A stretch of DNA of 64,000 nucleotides from Metarhizium brunneum (Eukaryota; Ascomycota; Sordariomycetes; Hypocreales; Clavicipitaceae): NCBI RefSeq assembly GCF_013426205.1, contig NC_089422.1, positions 372,001-436,000 of the forward strand. Direction: 5' to 3'. A program made the translations under genes and the position numbers. Position 1 is the stretch's first letter. The number at the start of each line of letters is the position of its first letter. Shown here piece by piece: positions 53,679 through 64,000 of this stretch. Below the pieces are notes generated by a model that did no database searches, was not told where the DNA came from, and saw nothing but the letters and a program-made list of their open reading frames with translations.

Positions 53679-56600
53679 ATGAGCTATCCCAAAAATCGCA
53701 CACGCGTCTTTCCCTCGGAGATGCTGGCCTCGGTGGCTGCAGAGGCGTCGGATATTCTCTTCCCAATTGCCATTGCGAACATGAGTGCTTCCGCAGGCGA
53801 GATAGCCACCCGACTTCGCTATATCGGCGGGGATTTGTTGACACAGGGGCTTTATCAGCTTCCCCCAGATATCCAAACCTTTTGCCTCCAGGCTCTCCAG
53901 GATCTTTTGAAAATCTGCAAGGTAGGTTAGGGCGCTGGCCCGAGCATCGAGCAGTGAGCTAAAGTGGTGAACTCCCTAGTGGCCCGTACTGTCAACTGCT
54001 GCGAGTCGCTTGCATTCGAGTGAAAGCCCCCAGGAGCTACGCGATGCCCTCATTCAGCTATGCAAAAAAGAAGAGTTCAGAGATGGAGTGCAGAGATCAA
54101 TCACCAAGTTCTGCAAGGAGCGGGCCGATACTATGAAGCCTTACCAGTTACGCTTCGTCCAGCTTTCCGACAAACTCTCGAAAAATGCCCAAGAAATCGA
54201 CGGCAGTGCCAATGATGCCGGGCCGTATCTTCATCTCCGTCCTTTTGGGCGGGATGTGTATCCCGACGACGTCCACAAGCTGCTTCTTCACGGAATGACG
54301 AGACTTGCAACGTGTGCGCAACAATACCACAATGCGCCGGCTCTCAGTGATTTCACAGGAGCTGATTGGCATCCAACTAGGCTCTGCCTCAATTCTGGAT
54401 TTCGATCAGAAGACAAGCGGGCGCTCTTCAACATTATAACCGCAACCTCGGAAATGGTGTACTGGCAGGAAATGGGCGTCACTGTCCCCATGTAAGTTGT
54501 TACTTCCCTCCTCTCCTCTCCGGAATGACCATCTGGTCGTCTGTAATTCGAGATCATTGTAGTTATGCATCAAAATGCATGAGAGATGGTAAAAGGCTTG
54601 TCGTCTCCAACAGTCTGGCGACCAAAAGCCTTACAAAATGGCATGTCTCGTCTCGAAATCTAGCGCAGATATTCGCTCAATGAGACTTCCGTACATGAGA
54701 AAATTGCTGGTGCCACAAGTTTGTCCCTAGTCACTACTTTGACGGCAGAAAGTTTCTTGCCCAAGGTGCCTGTTTTTGACGTAGGGTGTAACAAACTATA
54801 GCGAGCGGACTCGTTAGTACTCAAGGTAGTCAGAATCAGCTAATAGGTCACAGAAAAGATGCCAAACATGGCAAGAGGTTTCCCTTCGACTTCGATTCTT
54901 CTAAATTGTCTTTCGTGGGGTACGGTGATGTTTGCAAGCGTCTCGAGAATCCTAACTATGCCAAAGTGTATCTCGGTACGTGAATACTCAATTTTTGGGA
55001 GCCTTATGACGTTGGAGTCCCTCTTCTCGTCATCCATTCCGACTCAATAAGATATCTCGGTCTCATATCTCAATGCGAGAACTCTTTGGCTAGACTCGAA
55101 TAAGCACTGACTTTTCAAATTAGATGTAGGTGAAGATTGTCAGCTCTATGAACGGCCAGATCCCGGGGGACTTCAGCATATCATAACAGGCTGTGGCGTT
55201 AAGCTTTCTGAACTATTAAGCTTGAGCGAACTCACAGTCGAGCACAAGATCAAGCTTTCTTACACCGTCGCTCGAGCCTTCTGGCAGTTTTACAATTCAG
55301 AACTAATGAATGCAAGGTGGACAAGCGAGGACATCGTCTTCATCCCACTCAATAAGGAATTCTCACCAGAGGAAGGGATTCCTCTGAGGGCCTTCGTTTC
55401 GTTTCCCTTCGGCCATAGATACAGGAAATCGCCAGAAGAATGCTACGATAAAGACCAATTCACTCATCGATATCCTAGAATACTGTATCTAGGCATTATT
55501 CTCTTGGAGATCGGGCTTGGCCAGGCACTCAGACTGGAGCACAACCCAAAACTCAGCCTCCTTGCACACATAAACACGGCCCATGCCAAAGCCAAGATGA
55601 AGTTGAAGGAGCTGAATGATGCTGAATGGGATGGTTTCAGGTGGAAGGAATATTTCGTCGAAGCCGTCAGAAACTGTTTTGACTCTGCGAATTTCAAAGA
55701 GAACCCAAAGCCACAAAACCCCGGACGACGAGGGGATTCGGAGGGTGCCGACAAGGACGCCAAGGCTTCGGCCTTTCTCGAACGAAGAGACGCCCTGTAC
55801 CAAAAGGTTGTTGCCCCCTTGTTTTGGTTAGCTACGACGGGGTTCGAAGACTCGGAAGAAGTGCCACTGGTACCCATTCGGAGCAAGATACGCCGCCGAT
55901 CAACACTTGTGAAAAATGGACATGAGGAACTGCAAACCTTTTGGAATGAAGTACACGCCCACCCCTCGTTCATGTCCGGTAGTTCAATCAACACCGAGGG
56001 ATTTCTTGAAGATCTTCAAGTAATAGCGGGGCATATAGCACGCTGTCGGCGGCTGGCCAAGACGACGAAACCAATCCGCGTCGCGATTCTGGATACTGGG
56101 TGTCACAAAGGCCTGCGCTTTTTTCAAAACCCCCAAAGAATTATGAGGCTCAAGGGCTGGAAGGACTTCACCTCTGCAGGCTCGGAAACTGAGATTGACA
56201 CATTCGGCCACGGAACATTCATGGCACGACTACTAATGCATGTTGCGCCGATAATTGATGTCTATGTGGTTCGCGTGGCAGAGAATGCAGAAGACCTGGA
56301 AACCCACGAAAATGAAATTGCCAAGGTATGTGCTGCGTAACTGGTCTTGGACGTACTGACCATAAACCAGGCCATCGAGTTCGCGGGGTTGGACCCAGAT
56401 TGGAAGGTCGACATCATTTCCATGTCGTTTGGCTTCCCCAACAAGCCCGGGGTAAAACACGTCGTCATTTCGGATGCTATTGAGAAAATCAAGAAGGATC
56501 GCAATGATTCCGTACTATTTCTCGCGAGCGCCGGAAACTCTTGGGAGAGGAGAGTCGATTTCCCCGCCAGCCACCAAGACGTCATACCCATCTACGCCGC

Positions 56601-57024
56601 CGATGCCACAGGAGCTTTCCTACGTTCGAATCCAGCCCACACAGGCAAAGGGTCTGCAAAGCTCGGTACTTATGGCACAGATATCCCGACCTCCATCATT
56701 GAGGAAGTACAGGAATTTTTGCCCACGGCGCATCTCGGCGCCGGCACATCGATCGCCACAGCGATCGCCGCTGGGGTCGTCGCTATGATGCTCTCGTACA
56801 TCCAAGCACTTCCGGCACTCCTCAAACTCCGGGGATTTCATGAGGTCTGTGCCAAGCTCTACACGAAAAGAGGGATGGAAAATATGCTACATGCCATGTC
56901 TTTGACGACTGGCTACCGGCAACAGTTTATTAACCCGATACACTTCTGGGGGGAGAAGAAGAAGGACGTGGAGGTCTTTATTTCCGTCTGCAGCGCGGTT
57001 GAGAAGATGAATAACGAAGCATGA
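53679..57024 (+). CDS. Subtilisin-like (S8) protease with N-terminal helical domain, candidate gasdermin activator
   Basis: Supported exons: 53679-53921, 53980-54491, 54563-about 54640, 54847-54975, 55124-56325 and 56371-57024; the third exon's 3' end is not resolved and the frame meets a stop near 54682 if unspliced. The first two thirds are helical (for example LREL-type stretches and KLSYTVARAFWQFYNSELM, similar to the DUF7580 region common in fungal recognition proteins). The C part is a peptidase S8 domain with all catalytic residues: Asp in VAILDTG (codon at 56092), His in FGHGTFMA (56209), oxyanion Asn in ASAGN (56536) and Ser in GTSIATA (56749). No signal peptide, so it acts inside the cell. 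It lies tail-to-tail with a gasdermin-like gene, 212 bp between stops, the arrangement expected for a protease that cleaves and activates that pore former (HET-Q2 type). Start is the first ATG in frame. Confidence 0.8.
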
Positions 57025-57236
57025 AGGGAACAGTCATTGCGGTATTTTGGTTATTTTATCGGCATGTTAGTCACTGGCCGAGCTTGTTACAAACTTGACT
57101 ACGAGACTTTGGCTGCTATGGGGAATTGACAGTCCCGAATTCTTTTTTTGTATATACTGGGCTACGTTTGGGGAGACTGAAAGCGTACATAAATGATAGC
57201 CGTTGAACTGACACGGTTAATTCAATGCCTCATTAT

Positions 57237-58076
57237 TCAGTTTTTAAGCGAGATAGAGATGCACAGCTCGTCCTCTCCAATCTCTGCGCTTTCGTACTCG
57301 ATCTCTTCCTCCAAGTCTCCATCAATTTCGTCCTTTGTGGCTTCGCCAAAGACCAACGGCACCGCCTCTTTCTTTCCAGCATCCCCCAGGAATGCGCTCT
57401 TGTGGCTAAACATTTCCGTCTCTACCCCCGCCCGTCGGGTTCTAATAACGCAGAGTCGGTACGCAAACACGACCCCAGACGCCGTGTCATACGAGTCGGT
57501 GAGCTTTGCCAGCCCCTCGTGCTTCATTCTCCCGCCAACCTCGGCGGGTATCGTACCAGCAGGCGGGCCAGACCCCGCAGCCTCCATGGTGAAATCCGAA
57601 CCCTGCCCCCTGGCCACGGTAAAAGACGAGGTGGCGATTCGCAGCCCCGAGACAATGTAGACGGGGCGCTTGCCAAACACGCCCGAGTCGATCTGGGCAC
57701 GGACCGCCGGGAGGTTGGCAATGGCCGCCACCGTCTCCGGCATCAGCGGGTCTCGGAAAGTTCGGACCTCGTGGTCCGTCTTGCCATAGTCGACGCTGTT
57801 GTTCTTCCCGACGCCTGCGCCGGCCGATGCGGACGCGAGGCCTTCAAACTTGGACCATAGGCTGAGGCTGTCGGACCGCGAGCGCGAGCGCGAGTGGGTG
57901 TGGTTTGGTTCTACAATGGTCTTGAGCGCCGGCAGCTTGATTTCGCCGGCGGCGCCGGAGGCCACGTCGGCGAGGACCGTGGTCGGCCTGGACCAGTGCG
58001 GAATCACCATGCCCATGCGGAGAGGGCCGTCGGCGGTGAAGGTAAAGTCTGGGAGGAGGAACCATGTTGCGGGCAT
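57237..58076 (-). CDS. Gasdermin-like pore-forming protein (RCD-1/HET-Q1 family)
   Basis: A single exon of 279 residues on the minus strand, ATG at 58076. Family marks: an N-terminal hydrophobic LPDFTFTADGPLRMGMVI strand, a central KRPVYIVSGLRIAT segment, a GVVFAYRLCVIRT strand and a following short linker. The body is about 240 residues, then an acidic tail of about 35 residues (Glu/Asp-rich, DLEEEIEYESAEIGEDE). Fungal gasdermin-like proteins of this size (RCD-1 in Neurospora, HET-Q1 in Podospora) have a membrane-inserting N part and a short inhibitory C-terminal tail that is cut off by a partner protease, after which they assemble in the plasma membrane and kill the cell. An Arg/Ser-rich loop (SRSRSRSDS) near residue 65 is basic and may bind acidic lipids (inference). 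The neighbouring S8 protease is the likely activator. Identified from motif memory; structure prediction would settle it. Confidence 0.8.
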   Translation of the reverse strand: MPATWFLLPDFTFTADGPLRMGMVIPHWSRPTTVLADVASGAAGEIKLPALKTIVEPNHTHSRSRSRSDSLSLWSKFEGLASASAGAGVGKNNSVDYGKTDHEVRTFRDPLMPETVAAIANLPAVRAQIDSGVFGKRPVYIVSGLRIATSSFTVARGQGSDFTMEAAGSGPPAGTIPAEVGGRMKHEGLAKLTDSYDTASGVVFAYRLCVIRTRRAGVETEMFSHKSAFLGDAGKKEAVPLVFGEATKDEIDGDLEEEIEYESAEIGEDELCISISLKN

Positions 58077-59128
58077 CGTGGCGCTCTTGGGCTTCGGGTG
58101 CTTGGAGCTGCCAACATGAAGGACTTGAGCTGGATGAGGCAGAAGTCTGCTGGTTTTGTTCGCGCCCCGCAGTATTAGTGCGATGGATTCCAGAACCCTC
58201 CTTTACTACCAGTTGTGCCTTCTTGTTACGGACTTCAATACGACCTTGTCACAAGCTAGGCGGCAGGGGCACGACAGCTAACGGATCAATAGTCGGAACG
58301 ATACGGGTGACATGGGGTGTTCACGAGCCGTGTAAGTCCATAATCTATGGCAATGTAACACGAACTTGCCCAGGGATCGCGTCAATCTTGGGCGTGTGAT
58401 TCTCGGCATGGAGATGAAATCTTGCACCTTGATTTTTTGACCCTGGTCAGTGGTATATACTCTACTAATGTCAACCGTCTCACAGCTATTATGTTCCCTC
58501 CTAAACTCTGCAAACTCAAGATATTTAATACTTCAGAATACTACTGCCTTCACGCTACACTGTTACCACTTGCCATTTTGGTGGCAAAAAGCCCCAATGT
58601 GTTTCAATTAACAGAGGCATTTTTATTCGACACATGACGGCATGTACGGAAATGGCTGGACTGACATGCGTTTTATCAGCGGTCTGGCACCACGACGTAT
58701 TTCTCGGTAGTATGACAAGTGCAACGGCCGTGAATAGGCTGGCCATCCCTGGAGCGTGCCCGCCGCTTTGCTGTATTGCGTGAACTCGAAGATAGTTGAC
58801 CGCATGTGAGCTGAGTGACTGTATGGTGATGAAAAAAGCTATTCAAGTTATAATAGTATTTTATTAAGCCCTGGCATGTATACTCCTAGCGGCTGGTTAG
58901 TGTACTTTTGGAACATGTCCCAGTCAATGTGCGTGTTTGATCAGAAGGGTCAAGTCAACCCTGGGCCACACCAGTGGACTTGTACTTGGCTTATGTGGCA
59001 GCATTTCTCAGCGAGAAGTGGTATGAATGTAATAATCAAGTCAATTGTAAAGATGTAACTAGTCTATAAATGAATAATGAGAAGGATAAGTATAAGCCGT
59101 AAAAATAGGCAGTAGCATTCTATTCAAG
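58077..59128. other. Intergenic, gasdermin 5' region
   Basis: Promoter side of the gasdermin-like gene; no other gene recognised. AT-rich toward the right. Confidence 0.4.
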
Positions 59129-59629
59129 GTGTCATGTGGTGTATTTGACCCGGTAACACCAGACTACACCAGACTCAAGTCGGCAACCAACATCAAGGAC
59201 TCGGAACTATGGATTCAGATCGGACAGGTACAGTCATTGCCCCCAACCAACTTGGTGCACATACTCACATTACCGAACCAGGTCCCATGGGCAACCAAAT
59301 ACTCCAATTGGCATTACCAGTACATGGCGTATCCCACCCAGGCCCTCGCCGCCGTAGCCGCGCTCCGGGAATATACCCTCACTGACTGGGAAACGTACCT
59401 GTCTGTGGATGAGTCAGTACGGAAACAGATTACAATCTATAAGAAGGGGAGCGAAAGCACAAACGATCCGCTGCTGATGCCGGCGCATTTGCTGATTAGC
59501 AGTCGGGCCAAGAACGCAGGCATGGCGAAGAAGTTTGCCGACTGGCTGACGAGCCGAGCGGGCCAGGAGGTGATTGAGCAGTTTCGCAAAAACGGCCAGC
59601 AGGTGTACACGCCGGCACCGACAATTTAA
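59129..59629 (+). pseudogene. C-terminal fragment of a periplasmic-binding-like (PBP, tungstate-type) protein
   Basis: The translation SCGVFDPVTPDYTRL, then ATNIKDSELWIQIGQ, VPWATKYSNWHYQYM, LREYTLTDWETYL, DPLLMPAHLLISS and FADWLTSRAGQEVIEQF matches the C lobe of fungal extracellular PBP-like proteins related to bacterial tungstate/molybdate binders. A 54-bp intron with normal ends (59228-59281) is still recognisable and happens to be readable. The N lobe and signal peptide are missing; the sequence upstream is AT-rich and stops immediately. I take it as a truncated relic. Confidence 0.6.
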
Positions 59630-60549
59630 TTGTTGCCAGACGCTTACTCTTCAATGTTGGGTTCGAATCTTGATTGGAGATGGAAGTGAGGAGGATAGTA
59701 TTCCATTTTTTGGTTCTTAAATTGATTCATTACGGGTATTTTCTCTATTAGCGCCAATGAGGTAGTAAACGTGGCATTATACGCTTTTCCGGCGATAGTA
59801 GAGTTGGTTTAAATCGACATCCATTCACTCCGCTGCCAACGGAGATATAAGGGGTCTGGTATATTTGCTATTCAATTGGAGCGCAACCTTATTGTGACAT
59901 GCGCAGTCGGGCTAGCATTTTCCGTACCACTACTTTCTGACTGTCACCGGGTCATGTTTCCATTTAATTCGACAAAGCTGTCTTTAATAATAGGTTCGTT
60001 ATGTGGAGGCACTCACTAGGTAATGCTTAGAATAGCGTGGAGAAAATCTCCTTAAAGTCGTCTGGTGTTTCGAGTTCTGAGGAATCAAGTGCCTGTCACC
60101 CCCTCTGGCTGTGCTACTACTGATATCGTGGATCAGGCCGTAAACCGTCTATCCCTAATGGGCGGCTGATCCCGTCTTGTGCGCCGGGGAGTGGAGTCAG
60201 CGGGACAACCCGGGGGCACTAGTAAAATAAGCTCCACCAATGGGATGTGTGATCTAGCCAGTTTACGACGGGAATAAACGCAACGCCGGCGGAGTAGAAG
60301 GTCTTGCAGCCTGACTTCTCCGCCGTTTTAGTTTTGATCTGAGTAACGACTTGGAGCCCCGAGGTTAAATTAGTATGTAATTATCTATTTTATGTTCTGG
60401 GAGGAGCATAGTTGCTTACTTGGGCCTGATAACTAGTGACCAGTAACGCAGATTATAAACCCGGCAGCTTTTTTTTTTTAATTTTTCTTTTAGAAAGTTG
60501 GCTAGTTTCTTGCCCAGCAAGTCCTTTCGATTAAACATGGGAGCACCTT
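59630..60549. other. Intergenic, no gene seen
   Basis: Spacer between two relics. T tract near 60471. No gene or clear repeat. Confidence 0.4.
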
Positions 60550-61410
60550 CTAGCTTGACCCTGCTGAGAGGAAAGGTAGCTTGATATCAAGATTGCCAAC
60601 CCACTCATCTGCAGCTCCAGAGGCAGTGGCTGCACCTATGGTAAAGATCCTGCTCGTTACTTTAGCCGGGTAGGTTTCATTCTGCTTAGCACCCTTATCA
60701 CTAGCTGAGAAAAACACGAGTTTATTCTCATCGACCGCCTTCACGATAGCGGCCTCGCGACACCGCCTTTCGTTTTCATCCTCTGGCGGGTCGATCGTCC
60801 AGGACATGGAAATAATGTGAACACTCTTTCTCATGGCCGCCAAGATGGCCTGTATTTGAAATGTTAGACCTTCATGACTGCCAAGAAGAGCGCTGGGAGG
60901 CAGGGACCTGAGCTGCGCTCCTAGCAGTGATTTGACAGCCAGCCTCCTCGGAATAGTAATATTCCAGCCTCAATACGAAGAACTTTGCGCCGGGGCACAA
61001 AAGATGAATTCGCTTCGCCATGATAGTTCCGTTACTCGTACTTGACACATAATATAAGTCGTTGAGATTATATTCCTCATCACGAGTGCAGAAGGTCCGT
61101 CCACCAATAAACGAGTCCTCCAGGTCTTTCGCATCCACACCATCATTAATGAGGGCAACTTTAACAGGCTCTTCTACGCCGTCTTTAATCTCTCGACTAT
61201 CATGATATCTCTCGGCGTCAAAAAGCAGCTTGCGAGATTCCTTCATGCACTGGATCCATTCATGCTTGGCTGAATGTGCCTTTTCGGCCCGCGCGGCGTT
61301 GGCATCTGATGGCCATCGTTGAACGGTTGGTCCTTCTCTGAGAATCGTAACCTATGGGCACAGCTCCTTCATGCGCTCATAAAATTGATCGACTTTTTGT
61401 TGTGTGCGAT
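60550..61410 (-). pseudogene. Degenerate subtilisin-like (S8) protease relic
   Basis: Minus strand. DQFYERMKELCP runs into an in-frame TAG (61352-61354), then continues AEKAHSAKHEWIQCM, KLLFDAERYHDS and VKVALINDGVD, the start of an S8 domain. A 58-bp intron (60850-60907) leads to AAMRKSVHIISMSW, VFFSASDKG and FTIGAATASG. Catalytic Asp is kept, but the GHGT motif reads SNGT (His lost), SAGN reads SASD (Asn lost), and a stop at 60550 removes the part with the catalytic Ser. It must be inactive. It resembles the S8 domains of large fungal recognition proteins more than it does the intact S8 at 53.7-57.0 kb. Confidence 0.75.
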
Positions 61411-62033
61411 CCGTCGACTCGAGACCCTATGGTGACAGACTCTTGGGTTAGACTAGTCAGATGTTCACTCAGTTCTAGAACAAACATCTGCCACAGAATA
61501 AACGAGCAAGGTATACATTTTGGACCTGGAGATGCACCGTTCTTAATTCAGACAATCGCTTCAAGCCCACCTCTTTGCTTCAGCCCCTTAGCACGGCATG
61601 GTTACCATTATTAGTGAGCAGTTGTGACAGCTCGAAAGTTTTGATCCATTAACCGGGTATATATTGTTTGCAGCAGAACTGGGCCGGCAATATTTCCATC
61701 AACTAAATCCATAGTCCTCCAGAGACTGTATCAAGCGAAAGTAAAGAAGACCAGGTGCTACAGGAGATTTTAATCGCGTGTTCAAAGGCATCCATGAACA
61801 GACAACTTTTAGATGGCTTCTATCCTGGATTCTGTACTCGGTAGGAGCACTCAGTATTCGGAAACCTGCAACAATTGCCTAAATAGGATCGGACAAGGAC
61901 CGCCAAGGGCTTGCGGAGCCACCTTCATTAACATGGGGAGACTTCATTGCACTCTACCAAAAATGGTTTTCTGGGATCGCAGAGATCAATTAGAATGAGA
62001 TTAGAATCACCGACCCAAGATTGAGGAGAATCT
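61411..62033. other. Spacer between two relics
   Basis: Short ORFs only. Could include unrecognisable upstream parts of the ankyrin/ZZ relic. Confidence 0.3.
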
Positions 62034-64000
62034 TGATGAGCGTTGTTGCAATAAAGTCAGGCCCTGGGAAAGCGAGGTTTATATGGGACCAAGTGAAAGA
62101 GACAGCGCACTACGAAATCGCAGCCCTGTGCATCGATTAGTTATCAAGACCCAGCGTAGTGAAAATTCTCAACGAACCCTCTGAGTTCACTGACGCGGAA
62201 TCCTTCGAAACGCCCGAATTTGTTGACCGAGGAAATCTGTGTTCATACGCCATCCAGGCGTGGCCTCGTCATCTCTTGCTCGGCTCTTCTAGGCCAGACT
62301 TGTCGCTATTGCAGTTGCAATCAAACTATCCTGTTCTTTCAAAAGTTTGTTCAAAGGTGTATTGGGCTCTGTTGAACTGCGTAACAAGAAGTCCCACCTG
62401 TGGAGAGACGTTGTTTCCTATTTTTACTGGATTTGGAGTACCAGATGTGATTAGGCGGATTGTTGCAGAGAATGAAGCTGACCTCTCTACGCGGCAGCAC
62501 GGCACGATGCCCCGCCGAGGATGCTGGAATTCCCGAGCAAGATTGACTTGGACAAACAGAATAGCGAGGGATCATCGGCTGTTCATCCCAATATACCACT
62601 CACAAACTTCAAAAGTCCCGTCAACGCTGGTGCCAAGTTGGAAATTCAGGACACCGTCGCAGGAGACACGCCTTTGGCAAATGCCGCGTACAATAATCAG
62701 TTAGAATACGCCGAGTATCTTTTGAAACTTGGCGCCAATATCAATCTAGTCTCGCCATGCTACTGCGCGCCTCTTCATCAAGCGCATCTGGCATGTAGCT
62801 TGAGTATGCTGATGTTGCTCATCAAGCACTGGGCCGATCCAAACTGCCCTTGCGAGGATGCTGTTACGGGCGCCCCTCTACAGGCTGAACTAACGGCACA
62901 CGATGCTAAGAATTCTCGTGTTGACGAGATAGTTGACTATCTGATTGCAAAGGGCGCAGACGTGACGGCCGAGGGTGGGTTGTTTCGTTTTACAATCAAC
63001 GCCGCGGCATTCCAGGAGACACCGACGCTGATCAGTCGTCTTGTCAACAACGGAGCAACTATAGACGTCATGGACCAGACAATTGTCGATTTGGGCGGTG
63101 ACATCAACAGCTGGGACGAAATGGGTCGAACGGCGGCCCATTGGGCATCACAACCAGGTCGTTCACAGCACTTGAGGTCGTCGAGATGATCATGTCGTCA
63201 ACAGCGGAAAGGCAATCCGCCAATATACCAGACATAGATGGTTGGACACCATTGTTCTGGGCCGTGCGTGGAACTCGCTCCTTGCTGAACAAAGGTGTGG
63301 CAGGTGAGCCGCAAGATCAGACCAAGGTTATAAAACTCTTGCTTCAGAGAGGAACTGACCGCTCTATTCTGGTGTCTGCTACTGGACCTAAATGGTCTCC
63401 TCTCAAGATTTCGCGTTTCTCGTGACGATCCGCGGGGGTCGTCCATCTCCCCGAGCATGGTCTCGCTTTTACAAACACATCCAGAGGAGCAGAGAGTGGC
63501 AACCCTTCAGAGGAACCGGATGAAAGAGACGTAGACCAATTCAAAGCAGCCAACACCTGATCGCTTTACTGTGACGCTTGTCTATGTGTACGTTTTAATG
63601 TCACGGTTCAAGTCTATATTATTTTCTTCACATGCTTGCCTAACCTCCGGCAGATACCAGCATCTCTTGCTGGGATCCAAAATGTACTAACCCTCCTGCA
63701 GGATATTCGAGGCTTTATATACCGCTGCAAGACATGTTGCAACTTTGAGTTCTGCGTCAAGTGCTATCCGCACAGACGCATCGTATACTCATCCCCGGAC
63801 CATATTTTCGAGGAGCTTGGCCCGGAATTTGAAGATGTCCCTGGCGCCGACGGCACAGACACGCCGGGTGCTAGTACATCTTCGAACTCGGATTCAGACT
63901 CGGACTATGAAGACTGGGAGACTCCTCTGTACTCTGTAGTATCTTGTGCTAGCTGGTTTTGCAGAGCCCGTCTGCGAGTTCACCAAAGACTGGTTATTGG
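62034..64000 (+). pseudogene. Decayed ankyrin-repeat / ZZ zinc-finger recognition-type gene, cut by window edge
   Basis: Starts with KARFIWDQVKETAHYEIAAL, reaches an in-frame TAG (62138-62140), then LCSYAIQAWPRHLLLGSS and FTGFGVPDVIRRIV, typical of the linker between NACHT-type and ankyrin parts in fungal proteins. Ankyrin repeats follow in a shifted frame from about 62530 (GDTPLANAAYNNQLEYAEYL, IVDYLIAKGADV) and shift again near 63150 (DIDGWTPLFWAVRG, VIKLLLQRGTD). After an intron-like acceptor at about 63699 comes a ZZ-type finger (YRCKTCCNFEFCVKCYPHR, then DHIFEELGPEFED) and an acidic Ser tail, open to the window end. At least one nonsense and two frameshifts mark it as inactive. Confidence 0.72.

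Overview
The window is nuclear DNA of a filamentous ascomycete, most likely a sordariomycete and plausibly Hypocreales close to the insect- or plant-associated Metarhizium-type fungi (the order is inference). The evidence is short introns of about 50-85 bp with GT..CTAAC/CTGAC..AG signals, a fungal Zn2Cys6 regulator, an alpha-aminoadipate reductase relic, several secreted cysteine-rich proteins, an enterotoxin-like secreted protein and a fungal NLR. Bacterial operon logic does not apply, so gene models below are spliced by hand.

Left part (1-17.2 kb), mostly core genes: MGR2/Romo1 mitochondrial import subunit (five exons), a broken NRPS-like reductase, a multicopper oxidase (laccase), an HST2-type sirtuin, a seven-exon Zn2Cys6 transcription factor, the NC2-beta/Dr1 repressor and a short-chain dehydrogenase.

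Middle part (18-43 kb), accessory and repeat-rich: a decayed LYS2 (alpha-aminoadipate reductase) copy, small secreted proteins (one Ala/Cys-rich peptide, one with 24-residue tandem repeats, one six-cysteine effector-like protein), two divergent kinase-like proteins, a GT90 (CAP10-like) glycosyltransferase, a homocysteine S-methyltransferase, and a divergent pair made of a secreted two-repeat protein and an enterotoxin-like protein, with a short inverted-repeat transposon between them. At least five or six copies of a second short repeat, beginning TGTGACAAGGGCT, are scattered from 4.7 to 49 kb.

Right part (43.6-64 kb) reads as a fungal self/non-self recognition island: a nucleoside phosphorylase-NACHT-ankyrin NLR with near-identical ankyrin repeats and signs of disruption; a zinc-finger/pseudokinase protein whose ankyrin tail is cut off by an in-frame stop; a subtilisin-like protease with an intact catalytic tetrad placed tail-to-tail, about 210 bp away, with a gasdermin-like pore-forming protein of 279 residues; a second subtilisin remnant that has lost its catalytic residues; and a decayed ankyrin/ZZ-finger gene running off the right edge. 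The protease-gasdermin pair matches the logic of Podospora HET-Q2/HET-Q1 (protease cleaves gasdermin, cell death follows) and is the most interesting system in the window.
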